Below, piece by piece: positions 19,312 through 30,943 of a DNA stretch of 64,000 nucleotides; the stretch's first letter is position 1, and the number at the start of each line of letters is the position of its first letter. The position numbers and the translations under genes are program-made. The notes under the pieces are model-generated. The model saw nothing but the letters and a program-made list of their open reading frames with translations, ran no database searches and had not been told where the DNA came from. This DNA comes from Phymatolithon calcareum (Eukaryota; Rhodophyta; Florideophyceae; Hapalidiales), in NCBI GenBank assembly GCA_977006965.1, contig OZ345358.1:2232001-2296000 (forward strand). The letters run 5' to 3'.

Positions 19312-21370
19312 CTAGAGGGCCAATGGCACAAACGACCCTGAAGCCTGGCGGGAGTACAAAAAAGTACATAAGTCCATCAGAAACAAGGTTACAGAAAATA
19401 AGAGGAACTCATTACAAGAACTCGTGCAAGAAATGTCAATTCCCCTCCTGATAAGGCCACTTCTATGCTGAGCAAGATCTCGAAGAAGAAACAAGGAATG
19501 TTCGCGAAAACACTGCACAAGGTATTCAATTGGAACAGGAACACTTTCTTGCCTACACTCATACCATTTCATTCACAGAGAAAGACCAGGAAATGGAAAA
19601 ACTTCCTTTCGATGTCACAGAAGAGCTGGAAGAAGAAATTGTATCAGCAATGTATCGAGCACCGAAAAGAAAAGCTGTTGGAGCATATGGACTCTTCATG
19701 GAAATGTTTCAAGCCTCGCTAGAACTTTCATCTAAACTCATCACGTCCCTTTGGAAGGCGTGCGGTCGCGCTAAGGAAAACCCGAGCCTATGGAACTTGA
19801 TCAAGCTCCTCCCTTTCTACAAAAAAGGTGATCCGAGAGACCCTGCAAACTACAGGCCGATAGCCTTGTTATCACGTGTCAGGAAAATTATTGAGAGCGC
19901 TTTAGACAAAATCCTGAGGAAGCACTACGACTTCAACAAGATCAAAACTGGGTTCAGGAAAGGCTCTGGACGCCCGAATGCAGTTTTGAACACAATCGCG
20001 ACAATCAAAACTGGCCGAAGGAGAGCTGCCCGGAAGAAGATGACAGGAAGACCAATGAACTGTGCATTATTCTCTGCACACACAGCAAAGACATGTCAGA
20101 GCGCTGAGAAACGGAAACCTGTGATCAATAATTTCTCCTGTTCCGAAGACATGAGAGAATCAATTGAGGCAGCCATCCGGAAAAGCCCCAAACGAAAAAG
20201 CCCCTGACCTGGATGAGGTGAAATCAGAAAATCTGAAAGTCGATGCACAGCTAAACGCTGCAGTACTCACTGCTGTCTGGGAAGCCTGCGGAAGATGTAG
20301 CGATACGCCTCTGCACTTGCAAAAAGACCCTTCTTGTCCCGATATATAAGAAGGGGGTCCACGATGACCCAGGAAATTATCGCTCAATATCTCTTCTCGG
20401 TCATGCGAGGAAAGTAATCGAAACAGCAATCGACAGTAAGATTCGAAAGACATACTCTAACCACTGGTTCCAGCTCGGGTTCCAAAAAGGAAAAAGCACA
20501 GAGCTGGCTATCCTCAGAGCAACAGAATTGCTGAAATCACACCAACGGTGCGTTGCGGTATTGGATCTCAATGCAGCATTCGACACTGTCCCACGGAAAC
20601 ATCTGGTGAGCAGGATGAGACAAGTGCTACCACCCGATCTGTGCGCTATGGCCGAGGCCTTCTTAGCACCGGGTTGGGTATCAAAAATTGGAAACGATGA
20701 CAATAACTGGTTTGTAGTGGACAGGGGAGTCCCACAGGGGTCTCCCCTAAGCCCGAGCCTATACAATATATTCATGGATGAATTAGCGGAACATATGAGC
20801 AAGGTACCCAAGGCCTGGGCAGAAGTCCCGTATATCCTGTTCGCAGACGATTTCCTCCTGCCTGCGAAGTCACCCGCGGCATTGCAAGGACTTATGGACA
20901 TAGCTACGCAGTGGGCACAAGAACGTGGCATGGTACTGAACACGAAACCGGGAAAAAGCGAGATTCTAAAATCAGAGGAGACATCGGGGAAGACATTCAG
21001 ACTTGCGAACAAGGCATTGGCCCATGTACAAGAAGTAACCTACCTAGGAGTATCCCTTGGACTGGATGGCGTCTCAGACACAATGACGTTGCAGTGATTG
21101 AAGAAGGCAAGAATCGCCGTCTACGAGCTTCGCACCCTCGGAGTATTCAAGAAAGGGCTCACGGCCCAGAAATGCATCCATGCGTACAAGATATTAATAG
21201 AGCCCCACTGGGAGTACGCAATGCACCTAACACCCTGGACGCATGAGGTTCAGAAAGCTGTCACGGAAGTTGAGCAGACATTCTTCAGGCAAGCGTTTGG
21301 GCCACTAACGCACGGAAGTACGGACAGACTTCGCCTCCTATGCCGAATCCAAGCCACCCACAACCGTTGA
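19312..21370 (+). pseudogene. LINE-like reverse transcriptase relic, copy B
   Basis: Mirror copy of 9100-11245. The first fingers-like block is at 19800-19930, the second at 20330-20500, then AVLDLNAAFDTVPRK (motif A), DRGVPQGSPLSPSLYNIFMD (B) and PYILFADDFLL (C) up to 20850, and the thumb after a TGA at 21095-21097. An extra A near 20180 breaks the frame earlier than in copy A. Upstream, 18842-19310 also matches the other arm, so the whole segment was copied as DNA and not by retrotransposition of each. Confidence 0.8.
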
Positions 21371-21464
21371 GAAATATTAGCTTTCAAAATGCTGAGAAGG
21401 ACGAAGACGAAAGAGATTGCTTACCTGGAGGCATACATGCCTAAAATACATATTTGAACATATT

Positions 21465-21620
21465 TAAATAATTTTGGAGGGTGATAATATATTTAAATAA
21501 TTTGACGACAAAAATAAATATATTTTAATTTCATGGGGCAGAAATGAATATATTTTTATTTCACGAGACAAAAATAAATATATTTAAATATCCTGTAGAT
21601 ATTCGAAAAAAATTAATATA
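21465..21620. repeat. AT-rich tandem repeat
   Basis: About three units of 31-36 bp built on GACAAAAATAAATATATTT, beginning right at the outer end of inverted repeat 1. No coding potential. Confidence 0.6.
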
Positions 21621-22574
21621 TTCGAATAAATGCTAATTCGATAGCACCATTATCGAAGGCCGCCAATTTGGTGCTTCTTTCGTTGTGAAATCGGGGGTAG
21701 GAGGCAGTGAAGACCAACCAGAGTGTCGAAAATGCTAGCATCACACAGTCCAATCCAGATGTTTCATCCATCGAGAACGAGGCGAAGAGGCCTGTGCACT
21801 ATGTTAGGCAGGCTGTCCAGCTATCGAACACTAAAGCAATATTTGAAGGAAGAATCTGCATAACCTTAGGAAGTTTCTGCCCCCAGAGTCGCCAGGCGAT
21901 GATGTGCGGTAAAGACACCGAAGTGTCGCTCTAGCGCAGTCTACCATGTACACTTAGTGCTACGAACACCGATTACAACGACATACTAATCCAAGGACAT
22001 CGATTCTTCGTCACGCCAAAAACTACCAAGGAGCCTCCCCGCGTTGTTGCCTCGGGTACTAGAACAGGAAATGTATACGCATTCGACGTCCCGTGCCCAA
22101 GCGCATCTGCAGCACAAGCGCATAGGCCGTCTATACGGTCGAGATTTCGCATACCGCGAGCCCTCAGAAAACTGCAGGAATCTTTTGCCCACACGCACCC
22201 TACCGCCATGCGACGTCTGCTTGCTGCTTGTAACGCCTCACGGCGGTCCAGAGAGAGATAGATGGAATCGAGTGCAGCGTTAGCTAGGCAAAGATGAGAG
22301 GCGAGTTCACCGCGCGGCTTGTTCTTTTTCTTTCCGGCGGTGCTGCCTTTATTACCGTATATCTAGAGAAGCAAATGAAAGGCAGTGTAGATGATGAATA
22401 TTTTCAAACAGGGATTACCGAAGCAGCGAGAGGTATAGCACCCGACCGGTAGTCGTGGCGCAGACGACCGTCAGCGCTACGGGGGACAGCAAGCGCAGCT
22501 TGCATCGGCGTCCATTCGGCTGCCTTGTGGAGATAGCGAAAGGTCTTCGCAAAGGCGTCCCTTGTGTTAGCAAA

Positions 22575-22730
22575 GTGAGACAGCGGAAGGTATCCGCTTA
22601 TGTGTCCATAGGGGAGCACCGGCCACTGCTGATACAGTGTAGGTACGGTGCGTGAGACAACGGAAGGTATCCGCTTATGTGTCCATTGGAGGAGCACCGA
22701 CCACTGCTGATACAGTGTAGATACGATGCG
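22575..22730. repeat. 77-bp tandem duplication
   Basis: GTGAGACAGCGGAAGGTATC at 22575 recurs as GTGAGACAACGGAAGGTATC at 22652; the two units differ at few positions and share CACTGCTGATACAGTGTAG. Confidence 0.85.
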
Positions 22731-22836
22731 CGAGTGGGCGCCCATTCCAGGGTCGCCCGGGGGAACTGATATGCATTGTTTTGATACCCTTCAGGAAACC
22801 GGCTTGATATCTCATACCCAACAATGTTGAAGACCG

Positions 22837-23060
22837 TTGACCGGCTTTAGCCACGTGAGAGCAGAGAGGGTGTTACATGCCTTCCCGTCGTTGCGCAGTG
22901 AAACCTTCGGAGAAAAAGAAGAGTACACCTGTGTCCCTTGCAATGAAGCGAAGTTGACGAGAACCCTGCATCTTTCCTCCACGGACGGAAACGTGTCGCC
23001 ACTGGCAACAATCAGCACCGACACGGCCGGACCACTGCAACAGTCCATCTAGGGAACAGG
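22837..23060 (+). pseudogene. copia-2 pre-integrase/integrase start
   Basis: Contains YTCVPCNEAKLTRTLHLSS, the Cys-x2-Cys-x2-K end of the GAG-pre-integrase region, followed by ISTDTAGPL, the place of the first integrase aspartate. The frame stops at 23050. Integrase sequence continues in pieces to about 23560 (VLKNCIRTQLLSPKLPKNIW-like). Confidence 0.6.
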
Positions 23061-24126
23061 TACTTTACTGTCGCAGTAGACAAGGCCTCAGGTTTTGAAA
23101 AAGCGTTGCCTACACGCACAAAAGCGGACACTTGTCCTGCACTAGTCATCGCTCAACGCAAACTACAACGCGCCACTGGACGTCCGGTCCTACGAATTCA
23201 GTCGGACGGAGCTCCAGAGCTCTCAGCTGGCGCACCCCTCCGTTTCGCTTAACGCACTGGCACGGTAATAACAAAAAGCAGTCCCGAAAAGCCCGCAAAT
23301 GTCGGTCCTGTCTGAGCGCGCCATAAGAGTCCTTAAGAACTGCATACGCACACAACTTCTCAGTCCCAAGCTGCCGAAGAACATTTGGAAGTTCGCCCTC
23401 TCGGACTGCGCAGCCAAATGGAACACGATCCCGAAGGCTTGAGCAAAGTTCTGCCCGACAGAGCTGCTCTTCGGGGTGAAGCCAAACTTGGGCCGGGAAA
23501 TCCCGATTGGCGCTTTTGGCTTCATTCCAAACAAGGCACGTGGAAAAAACAGCTTCACTCCACGCGGCCTACCGGAAGGTACCTTTCGGAGCCCTCCTCT
23601 TTACGTTCGATGTGTATGATCCACACAAAAAGCGACTTGACGTTTGCCGGTCCGCTGACTTTGCGCCCATCAATCAAAGCAGCGATATGCAGTCTTCTGG
23701 ACCTCCACACATGGCGCGCGATTCATCAAAGATCGATCAGCGTCTCACAGGGGCAGGAAGCACGTCAAATTCCGAGACAAACGATAATCGCACGTTCGAC
23801 GCAACACAGAACGATCTTCCACCCACCCAGCGCACTTCAAATTCAAAGCAAAAGCCAAGAAAAGGCTCGATACCCACCACAACAAATACAACAACACAGA
23901 CTCCGACCGTGCGCACGCACTCAATGCGCTCGCGCCAAAGCACTCGTAAGCCTCTGCGATTCCGTCTACCTGTCGAGAAAGAGCGTGATATAGCTAGTGC
24001 AAATGCTGTTCCCGAAGGTCAAGCACTGCATCCAGGAGCAGAAGTCACTGCAGCGATGGCCACTCGTACAGTACGCGCCGACCCGCGCTCTATTGCTGAA
24101 GCTCTAAGGGGTCCTCATGCACAAGG

Positions 24127-25345
24127 GTGGGCCGCATCCCACAGTGCTTTTATCGACCGCAGCATCGCACTCGGCGCTTGGTCGTTCGTCGACCAGCAGC
24201 ACGGAGACCGTCCAGTGCACCGAAATGGACATACAAGTACAAGACTACAGTACTGGGCGCGATCGAAAAGCTATCCTCCCGATGCACCGCGCGGGGCGAT
24301 CTGATGAAGCCCGGAATTCACTACGAACCAGATAGGACGGCGGCGCAGACGCCGTCACACACCACTCGGCGCCTCCTATACGCGCATGTCGCACTCAATA
24401 ATGAGCGCATCCGGTCTGTTCATGTCCCCGGTGCATACCTGCGCGCACCAGCCGACACAAGATTCCGCGTAGTGATGAAGCAGCCGCGACGCTCGGACGG
24501 CTCATACACGCAGCCTGGAAAGCTCATCCTCCTCGAACGCGCGCAGATGAGTTCTCCCGACGGGGGATTTCTCTGGGAAAGGCATAGGAATGCACAGTTG
24601 GTTAAATGGGACTGGAAAGCGCTTACTGCGGAGCCTTCTGTCTTTATCTACAAGGATGGACAAGGCTGCGTCGCGCGCTTGCTAGCAGATACTGACGACT
24701 TCTTCCTTGCTTCAGCCTCCGCAACGCTACTCGAAAGTCTGCTCAAGCACATGCGCGACGAGTGGCAGATCACTGAGCAAACTGCATTTTCGCAGCATGC
24801 CGGCATCGGAGTCAATCGCACATCTGAGGGCGTGGAGCTCACCGTCACCAAGCACATCGACAAACTCCTCACTGAAGCGAGCATGTCGAAATGCAACCCC
24901 CACTCCTCCCACATAATCCTATAGCGGACCTCACAGGAAAGCACGACAACGAGCAGGCGCTGGATGCGACAGCCGTCAAGGAGTACCAGCGATCCCTTGT
25001 TTCGATACGATTCATAGCTGACACAGTTGGCTACAAAGTCGGATACATCGCTTCACAACTCGCAAGGCACATGCATTGTCCTACCGACCGCCACGGGTAG
25101 GTGCTCAAGCATCTCCTCCGATACCTGGCAGGACGCCGCGGAATGAGCCTCAAGTATCGACGCTCCGCAAGCCCCGACCTCAAAGTCTACTGCGACAGCG
25201 GCTGGGCTTCCTGTACACAAACGCGCCGCTCACGCACCGGCATAGCAGTACGTTATGCTGGTGACCTTATCTACTGGCGTAGCACTTTGCAGAACGCGGT
25301 AACACTGTCTTCCACCGAGGCCGAGTACTACGCAGCTGGCTGAGG
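24127..25345 (+). pseudogene. copia-2 reverse transcriptase and RNase H
   Basis: Readable parts are VPGAYLRAPADTRFRVVMKQ (copia motif around the first Asp, changed), RLLADTDDFFLAS (in place of the YVDD box), GVNRTSEGVELTVTKHIDKL, then LKHLLRYLAGRRGMSLKYRR, YCDSGWASCTQTRRSRTG and TLSSTEAEYYAAG of RNase H. The YVDD box is mutated and several stops interrupt the chain. Dead copy, older than copia-1. Confidence 0.75.
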
Positions 25346-25661
25346 CGGAGAGAGTTATCATCTGGCTTCAGCAACTCTTCAACGAATGGGAGATCCCGAT
25401 AAAGCAGCCGACACCGCTGTTTACTGACAACAAGAGTGCCATAGCTATGGCAATGGCCAAGGGCGTAAAAACAAGGTCGAAACACATCGAGATTAGGTGC
25501 CACTACCTCACCGAGCAAGTTTCAAACGGCAACATCGTCTCTATACACGTGCCAGGCACTGGGCGACTAGCTGATATTCTAACAAAACCGCTTTGCAAGA
25601 CCAAATTCAAGCAGAACATTTTGCTTATACGCGGCGATGAGAACAACGTTTGAGAGGGGGT

Positions 25662-25807
25662 GTCAGATCCTCACTAGTTTACTCCAAACGCTGCTCATTC
25701 TGCCGCTCAAGACCTGTACGATCTTCACTTGTGGGCTGGATAGTCAGTAGACAGCTCTAGTCTGCCCTCTCCAGCCACATCTATGATCGATAGCCCACTA
25801 TAAGTAC
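25662..25807 (+). repeat. copia-2 3' LTR, first part
   Basis: Starts TGTCAGATCC directly after the purine tract and runs to the insertion point of copia-1. The rest probably continues after the target duplication at 31429 and ends near 31473 (…GCTAACA). The matching 5' LTR was not found in the window. Confidence 0.6.
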
Positions 25808-26280
25808 TGCTGAAGAAGGTTAGGCAAGTGATGGGGAGAAAGAAAAAGTTTGGTTGATGTGAAATGGTTGAGTAGAAGCTGAGATAGGTGAGAATGAGTT
25901 CCTTGGTTTATTCGCTAGGTCGAACTCAAATCCTGATTATATAGACTTGAGATCGGGTTCGAACTTGATCAAATGTGCTATGATAGCACTTTGACGACGG
26001 TGAACCTAATTATTGTAATTACCCTAGTAATTGTGTATCATAATCTTGTCATATCATATGACACGTATTCTATACTGAAATTCATCATTTTTGATACTGA
26101 GTACGGGGGTGTGCTTATCATACCTCCAATCATACTTTGACACGTGTCTTGGGCAATATTATTATCTCGATGAATCCAGGCATGTTGTCAAACATGTTGA
26201 CACGTGAACACGTGTACTGAGATCATACTTGATATTGAAGTGTGGTGCGACTAGAGCTCCGAGCAGTCACACTTCCAACA
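25808..26280 (-). repeat. copia-1 3' LTR
   Basis: 473 bp. It holds three CACGTG boxes, near 26143 and 26203-26213, and the purine tract AAGAGGGAG lies beside it at 26281-26289 (element strand). It differs from the other LTR by scattered substitutions and by lacking a 16-bp duplication. Confidence 0.93.
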
Positions 26281-26289
26281 CTCCCTCTT
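26281..26289 (-). other. copia-1 polypurine tract
   Basis: AAGAGGGAG on the element strand, directly before the 3' LTR start TGTTGG; the usual plus-strand primer of LTR elements. Confidence 0.75.
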
Positions 26290-26301
26290 GATCGAGGGAT
26301 A

Positions 26302-27909
26302 CTACGACTTAATCGCGCATAGACCCATGTCCTGCGCGAACTTGGCGGTCTTTACACGGTCCAGTGGCTTGGTCAGTGCATCAGCGACCATGAAATCCGT
26401 ATCACAGTACTTGATAGACAGCTTGCCCGTTGCAACAACATCTCGTACGTAGTGGTACTGTATGTCGATGTGTTTGTTGCGCTGAGTGATCGCAGCGTTT
26501 CTGCCGACGGCTATCGCGCTTTGACTGTCGGTGTACATACTCATTATAATGGGCTTGTCGAGACCTTGGATATCGGCGATAAGTCGTGATAGCGAGACAG
26601 CTTCTTTGGCGGCGGCACACGAAGCGATATACTCCGCTTCGCATGTTGATGTGGCGACGATTGTTTGCTTTCTTGAGCGCCAGCTTATGGCTCCCCCTGC
26701 AAGAAGGAACACATAGCCACTTGTCGATCGCCTTGTCTCACGACATCCTGCCCTATCCGCGTCTGTGTACCCGACTGGAACCAAGCTCCCACTTGCACCG
26801 AAGAGAATCCCGTAGTCACGAGTGCCTGCAATGTATCGAAGAATACGCTTAGCACCCATCCAGTGACGCCTGAGGGGTTTCTCGCAAAACGAGGAAAGTT
26901 TTCCGACAGCGTCCGAAATGTCCGGCCGAGTTCTCACCATCAAATACATAAGACTTCCGATGGCTGGGCGATAGGGAACTTCGTCAACTCCGGATTCGGT
27001 GATATTGACTTCTTCGACTGCGGTGGTCTTATTGCTTGACTCCATCGGAGTAGGTGCTAGTTTTGAGTTCTCCATTGAAAAGCGCTCCAAGACAGATTGA
27101 GCGTACACGGACTGTGACAGCTGAAGAGTGCGAACTGCGCGATCTCGGCGGATTTCAAGCCCAAGACATACACTTGCTTCGTCAAGGTCCTTCATTTCAA
27201 ACCGTTTGTTCAGCTCCGCCTTGAACCACGAAATGGTAGAAGTGTCATTCCCAGCAATCAACAAGTCATCCACATACAACGCAATGATCATGATACTGTT
27301 GGACTTATGCCGGACGTAGAGACAGGGATCGTTGGGACTGCTTTCGAAGCCCAGCTCATCGATCAGGAACTTGTCGATTTTTGCATGCCACTGTCCCGGA
27401 GCTTGCTTCAGGCCGTAAAGTGCCTTCAGAGGCTTGCAAACAAGATCAGGACGCTTGGGATCTCGAAATCCAGCAGGAACCTCCATATATATGTCTTCGT
27501 CAAGGTCGCCATGCAAGAATGCGGTCACAACATCCATTTGGTGTAGTTCCAAGTCATGCACAGCAACTGTTGCAGGTAGGATACGGATTGAGGTGAACTT
27601 GACGACTGGGGCATACGTCTCACCGTAGTCCATCCTATGCACCTGTCGGAACCCTTTCGCAACAATGCGGACTTTTGGGCTTGTATCCTTGACCTTGAAG
27701 ACATATTTGCACGGAAGGACGTTCATGTCGGAGCTACGCGAAATAAGCTTCCAAGTGTTGTTGTGGGTGAGTGACGAGTGTTCATTCTCAATGGCCGGAG
27801 ACCAGAAGTCGACATTTTTAATTGAAGTCGCTTCCTTGAAGGTCTGAGGCACTTGATGAGAAGACAAACCGGTTTCAGATGCAAGGTTGACGGACTCGAA
27901 GGCAAGCAT
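26302..27909 (-). pseudogene. copia-1 reverse transcriptase and RNase H
   Basis: The frame is open for 535 codons. Motifs: FKVKDTSPKVRIVAKGFRQV, HQMDVVTAFLHGDLDEDIYM (first Asp region), KPLKALYGLKQAPGQWH, MIIALYVDDLLIAG (YVDD), LGLEIRRDRAVRTLQLSQ, then RNase H with GYTDADRAGCRETRRSTSG, VATSTCEAEYIASC and the final DSQSAIAV, HIDIQYHYVRD, VADALTKPL. These are complete for the copia family. It is in frame with the integrase part; only the TAA at 28003-28005 separates them. First ATG (27909) is internal to the original polyprotein. Confidence 0.9.
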
Positions 27910-28002
27910 AGCAGTACGTGTGGGAGCGTTCCAGAGGTCAGTGGGTGGTTTTGAGACCCGAGCTGACCTACGCAGGATGGGTTTGGCGATAATCGGGGAT
28001 GT

Positions 28003-29154
28003 TTAGTCGGAACCGGATGGAGATATAGGTTGTTCTCCACCATCTGCTTCCTGACCTTCGTCAATGTCCTTTTCGATGCTCTTATCATCTACATCCGAAA
28101 TGACGTTAGCTTGAACCGTATCATCACTCAGTCTGATTTGAGGAGTGTCAAGTGATACATTTGTTTCGGTCTCATCTAATCCGCAATCCGATTCGTCGAA
28201 CGTCACGTCCCTTGACACAATCACTTTTCGCAAGTCAGCATCCCACAGCTTATATCCTTTCGATGCAAACGAGTATCCCAGCATAACCGCCTCACGAGTA
28301 CGACTGTCTAGTTTCTTCACTTTCTTCTTCGGAATCACGTACCAACACTTGGAACCAAATACGCGCAAGTGTCCCAAATCTGGAGCGGCACCCATCCATA
28401 TGTGATGGGGGGTCGTGTTCGAAGGAAGTCCTCGTGACGTAACTCGGTTGCGCACATACACAGCAGTTGCCAACGCTTCAGCCCAGAACTTCTTCTCGAT
28501 GCCTCTGTGATGGAGCATCGAGCGCACTAAGTTGAGAAGTGTGCGGTTCATGCGTTCAGCCAGCCCATTTTGCTGTGGGATATATGCGACTGTGAGCTGT
28601 TGATGGATACCGTGTTCCGCAAGATATGCCTTGAACTCGTTGGAAAGGTACTCGCCTCCGTTATCGGTCCTAATAGCCTTGAGGTTTGGTGCAGTCGAGA
28701 AGTTCTGAACGTTCAAATGCTTAAGCTTTCTACCAGTATGGGTTTCAGCATACTTGTGAAACTTCCGAAAACACTCAAAGCTCTCCGATTTCTTTCGCCT
28801 GGTGAATACAGTGGTCCACTTGGAGTGATCATCGATGAATGTGATGAAGTACTGTGATCCTCCAAGTGACGGAATGTCGATAGGACCAAGAACGTCTGAA
28901 TGTACGAGATCGAGAACAGCTGTGGAGCGAGAACTACTGGACTTTGGAATCGGAGCACGATGACCTTTGTCGGCAAGACAACCATTACATGGATGTGTGG
29001 ACTGTGAGTTGGGAGCAATCTTTACACCTTTCACCACCCCACGGTTTACCATTCCGGTAATTCCAGTGTGGAAAACATGCGCAAGTCGTTCATGCCAGAG
29101 CTGTAGGCTCGCGAAACAGGAAACTTCGTTAAGTTTATTTCCATCTGCAAGGTC
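28003..29154 (-). pseudogene. copia-1 pre-integrase and integrase
   Basis: Starts with LWHERLAHVFHTG (pre-integrase His) behind a frame change near 29160, then CNGCLADKGHRAPIPKSSS, the first catalytic Asp in DLVHSDVLGPIDIPS, the second in IRTDNGGEYLS and the Glu in QQNGLAERMNRTL. The C-terminal part includes PDLGHLRVFGSKCWYVIP and EAVMLGYSFASKGYKLW. The frame ends at TAA 28003. All catalytic residues remain. Confidence 0.9.
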
Positions 29155-29657
29155 TAGAGAGTAGAGAGAGTACCTGTTGCGATCGTGTCACTATGAGCTT
29201 TAACATAGCAACGGCTGTTATTGAACGTTATACCATATCCGTACTCATCCATTTTTGAGACAGACAATAGAGAGTATCCGAAGTCGGGTATATGCATAAC
29301 GTCCTTGAGCTTTCGTTTTAACGATTTGCCGTTCACGTTAAGCGTAATGATGACATCACCTTTTCCAGCGATTGTGGCCTGTGCTTTGGTTCCCATTTCG
29401 ACGGTTGAAGACATTTTGGTGTATGAGCAGAAGATTGAGCGATCGAACGTCATATGCGATGTACTTCCAGAGTCGATGATCCATGACTTTGACTTGTCGG
29501 AAATATCAGAATCGCGCACCTTGACCGTCAGGCATACAAAGTCGGAATCGGACATAACTCGAACATGTTCCGATTCATCGGTCAGGAAGGCAGCTGGTTT
29601 CGTTTGCTTTCCATTCCGATTTTTGTACCCTTCAGGAGCAACGTGTGGAAACTTTGT
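29154..29657 (-). pseudogene. copia-1 protease
   Basis: The active site is WIIDSGSTSHMTFDRS (D-S-G, normal for copia). The frame is the same as gag and is separated from it by a single TGA (29658-29660). It closes at TAG within a CT-rich repeat near 29154, after which the integrase frame is displaced. Confidence 0.85.
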
Positions 29658-30359
29658 TCAACATTTCACACTTCTATGTCCCGATCGATGACAATGTTTA
29701 CAGTAGTCACGAATTCGTTCTCCATCCCGTCTGGCAGTGAAAAGTGCAGCAGTGTCAGCTTTGATGGTTGATGCTTCGACACGCATTGACATGCGTTGCT
29801 CTTCCTGGAGTAGTCGAATCTTCACGAATTCAAGTGAGAATGATTCGTCTTCATTGCCGAGAGCATCAAGTGCACTTATCAAGCTGTCGTACCGTTCCGG
29901 AAGTCCGTTAAGCACAGCCATCGCCATTTCTTTATCGTCGATATCAACACCCATTGACTTGAGGGTGGATGCGAGCAGGCGAATACGGTTCGTATAAGAA
30001 AGTATTTTCTCGTCCTCGAGCATTGTGGCGGTATAGAACTTGCGGCGAGCGGCCAGTTTGTTCAGTAGTGTATGTCGTTCAAAGATATTGAGAATCGACT
30101 GCCACATTTCCTTGGCCGTATTCACATCTTGCACATGCTCGAGATGTTCATCCGAGAGAGAAAGGCCGATAATAGCCTTTGCCTTGTTGTCACTTCGACG
30201 CCAGAGAGTGAAATCGTCCGAGTCCCGCGCTGGTGGATCGTCCTCAATGTGTTCATCAAGTTCGCGGAATGATAGTACTAGCTGAATTTTCTGTTTCCAA
30301 GCATGGAAATTGGTCTCATTGAGTTTCTCGACCTTCAGCGTTCCTTGCGAGTTGTCCAT
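29658..30359 (-). CDS. copia-1 gag, 233 aa
   Basis: The first ATG is at 30359. The protein has the copia capsid pattern (LNETNFHAWKQKIQLVLSFR; TAKEMWQSILNIFER; LNGLPERYDSLISAL) and ends with an intact CCHC zinc knuckle, CKHCHRSGHRSVKC, right at the TGA. The pol frame continues in register after this stop. Capsid and RNA packaging protein of the element. Confidence 0.85.
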   Translation of the reverse strand: MDNSQGTLKVEKLNETNFHAWKQKIQLVLSFRELDEHIEDDPPARDSDDFTLWRRSDNKAKAIIGLSLSDEHLEHVQDVNTAKEMWQSILNIFERHTLLNKLAARRKFYTATMLEDEKILSYTNRIRLLASTLKSMGVDIDDKEMAMAVLNGLPERYDSLISALDALGNEDESFSLEFVKIRLLQEEQRMSMRVEASTIKADTAALFTARRDGERIRDYCKHCHRSGHRSVKC

Positions 30360-30532
30360 TTTTGGGGAGTGTGGGTCTTCTATTCTTGTCGAAAATCCGT
30401 TCGGGGAGTCCACTGCGAGTCAACCGAAGTTAACTATCAAGGCAATCTATCCCTTATAAAAAATTCCTTCGAGTCAATGTGACCTGGACCTTGATCGGGG
30501 GATGGCTCGATGGCCGTATACCTCTTGAGGCG

Positions 30533-30840
30533 TTCTGGTACACCTGAACCTGCAGCCGGCAACACGCACTGCAAGACGTTTTGTGGTATCCTGAAACGGG
30601 CCTAGAAAGAATCAAAGATTTTTAACAAGGATACGCAACAGGAAAACCCTTGTGGTGTTTTGGTACACCTGAACCTGCAGCCGGTAACGCGCACTGCAAG
30701 ACGCTTAGTGATCCCCTGAAGCGGCTCCGTAAGGATCAGAGATACTTAACGAGGATACGCGAGCAGGAGAATCGGAGACAAGAATCTTCTGAAGCGGGCC
30801 GAGCAAGAATCAACGATTCTTGACAAGGATACGCAAGCAG
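30533..30840. repeat. copia-1 leader tandem repeats
   Basis: TGGTACACCTGAACCTGCAG occurs at 30537 and 30661 (period 124). A sub-block ending AGGATACGC occurs three times (about 30630, 30752, 30823). They lie in the untranslated leader between the primer site and gag. Confidence 0.75.
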
Positions 30841-30929
30841 AAAGATCAGACAGAGACAGATCAGGGGGCGAAGGAGAACCCCGGAGATGATGACGATGAT
30901 GATGAAACGCGGAGGTTGAGGTTCGTTGA

Positions 30930-30943
30930 CTGGGCCCATAACC
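30930..30943 (-). other. copia-1 primer binding site, initiator-tRNA anticodon arm type
   Basis: The plus strand reads CTGGGCCCATAACC next to the 5' LTR. This equals the anticodon stem-loop of eukaryotic initiator tRNA-Met (CAT anticodon), so the element RNA would pair with an internal tRNA segment. That is the half-tRNA mode known for Drosophila copia. Confidence 0.75.

Larger units (their letters stand above)
18020..21464. repeat. inverted repeat 1, right arm
   Basis: Mirror of 9093-13700. It carries one module (M3), an empty site for the MITE, and LINE-like copy B. The outer end at 21464 borders AT-rich tandem repeats. Both arms share the same premature TGA in the polymerase, so the duplication followed inactivation. 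Confidence 0.88.
21955..25661 (+). mobile_element. degenerate Ty1/copia element (copia-2)
   Basis: Pieces of a copia polyprotein lie in order on the plus strand with many stops and frame changes: a pre-integrase-like stretch (21957-22280), the CVPCNEAKLTRTLH motif (22930-22980), a degenerate integrase, a linker, reverse transcriptase (24420-24900), RNase H (25100-25345) and the RNase H end with CHYLTEQVSNGNIVSIHVPG and DILTKPL (25500-25600). A purine tract GAGAGGGGGTG leads into the 3' LTR at 25662. The 22290-22810 stretch may be an insertion. Confidence 0.75.
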
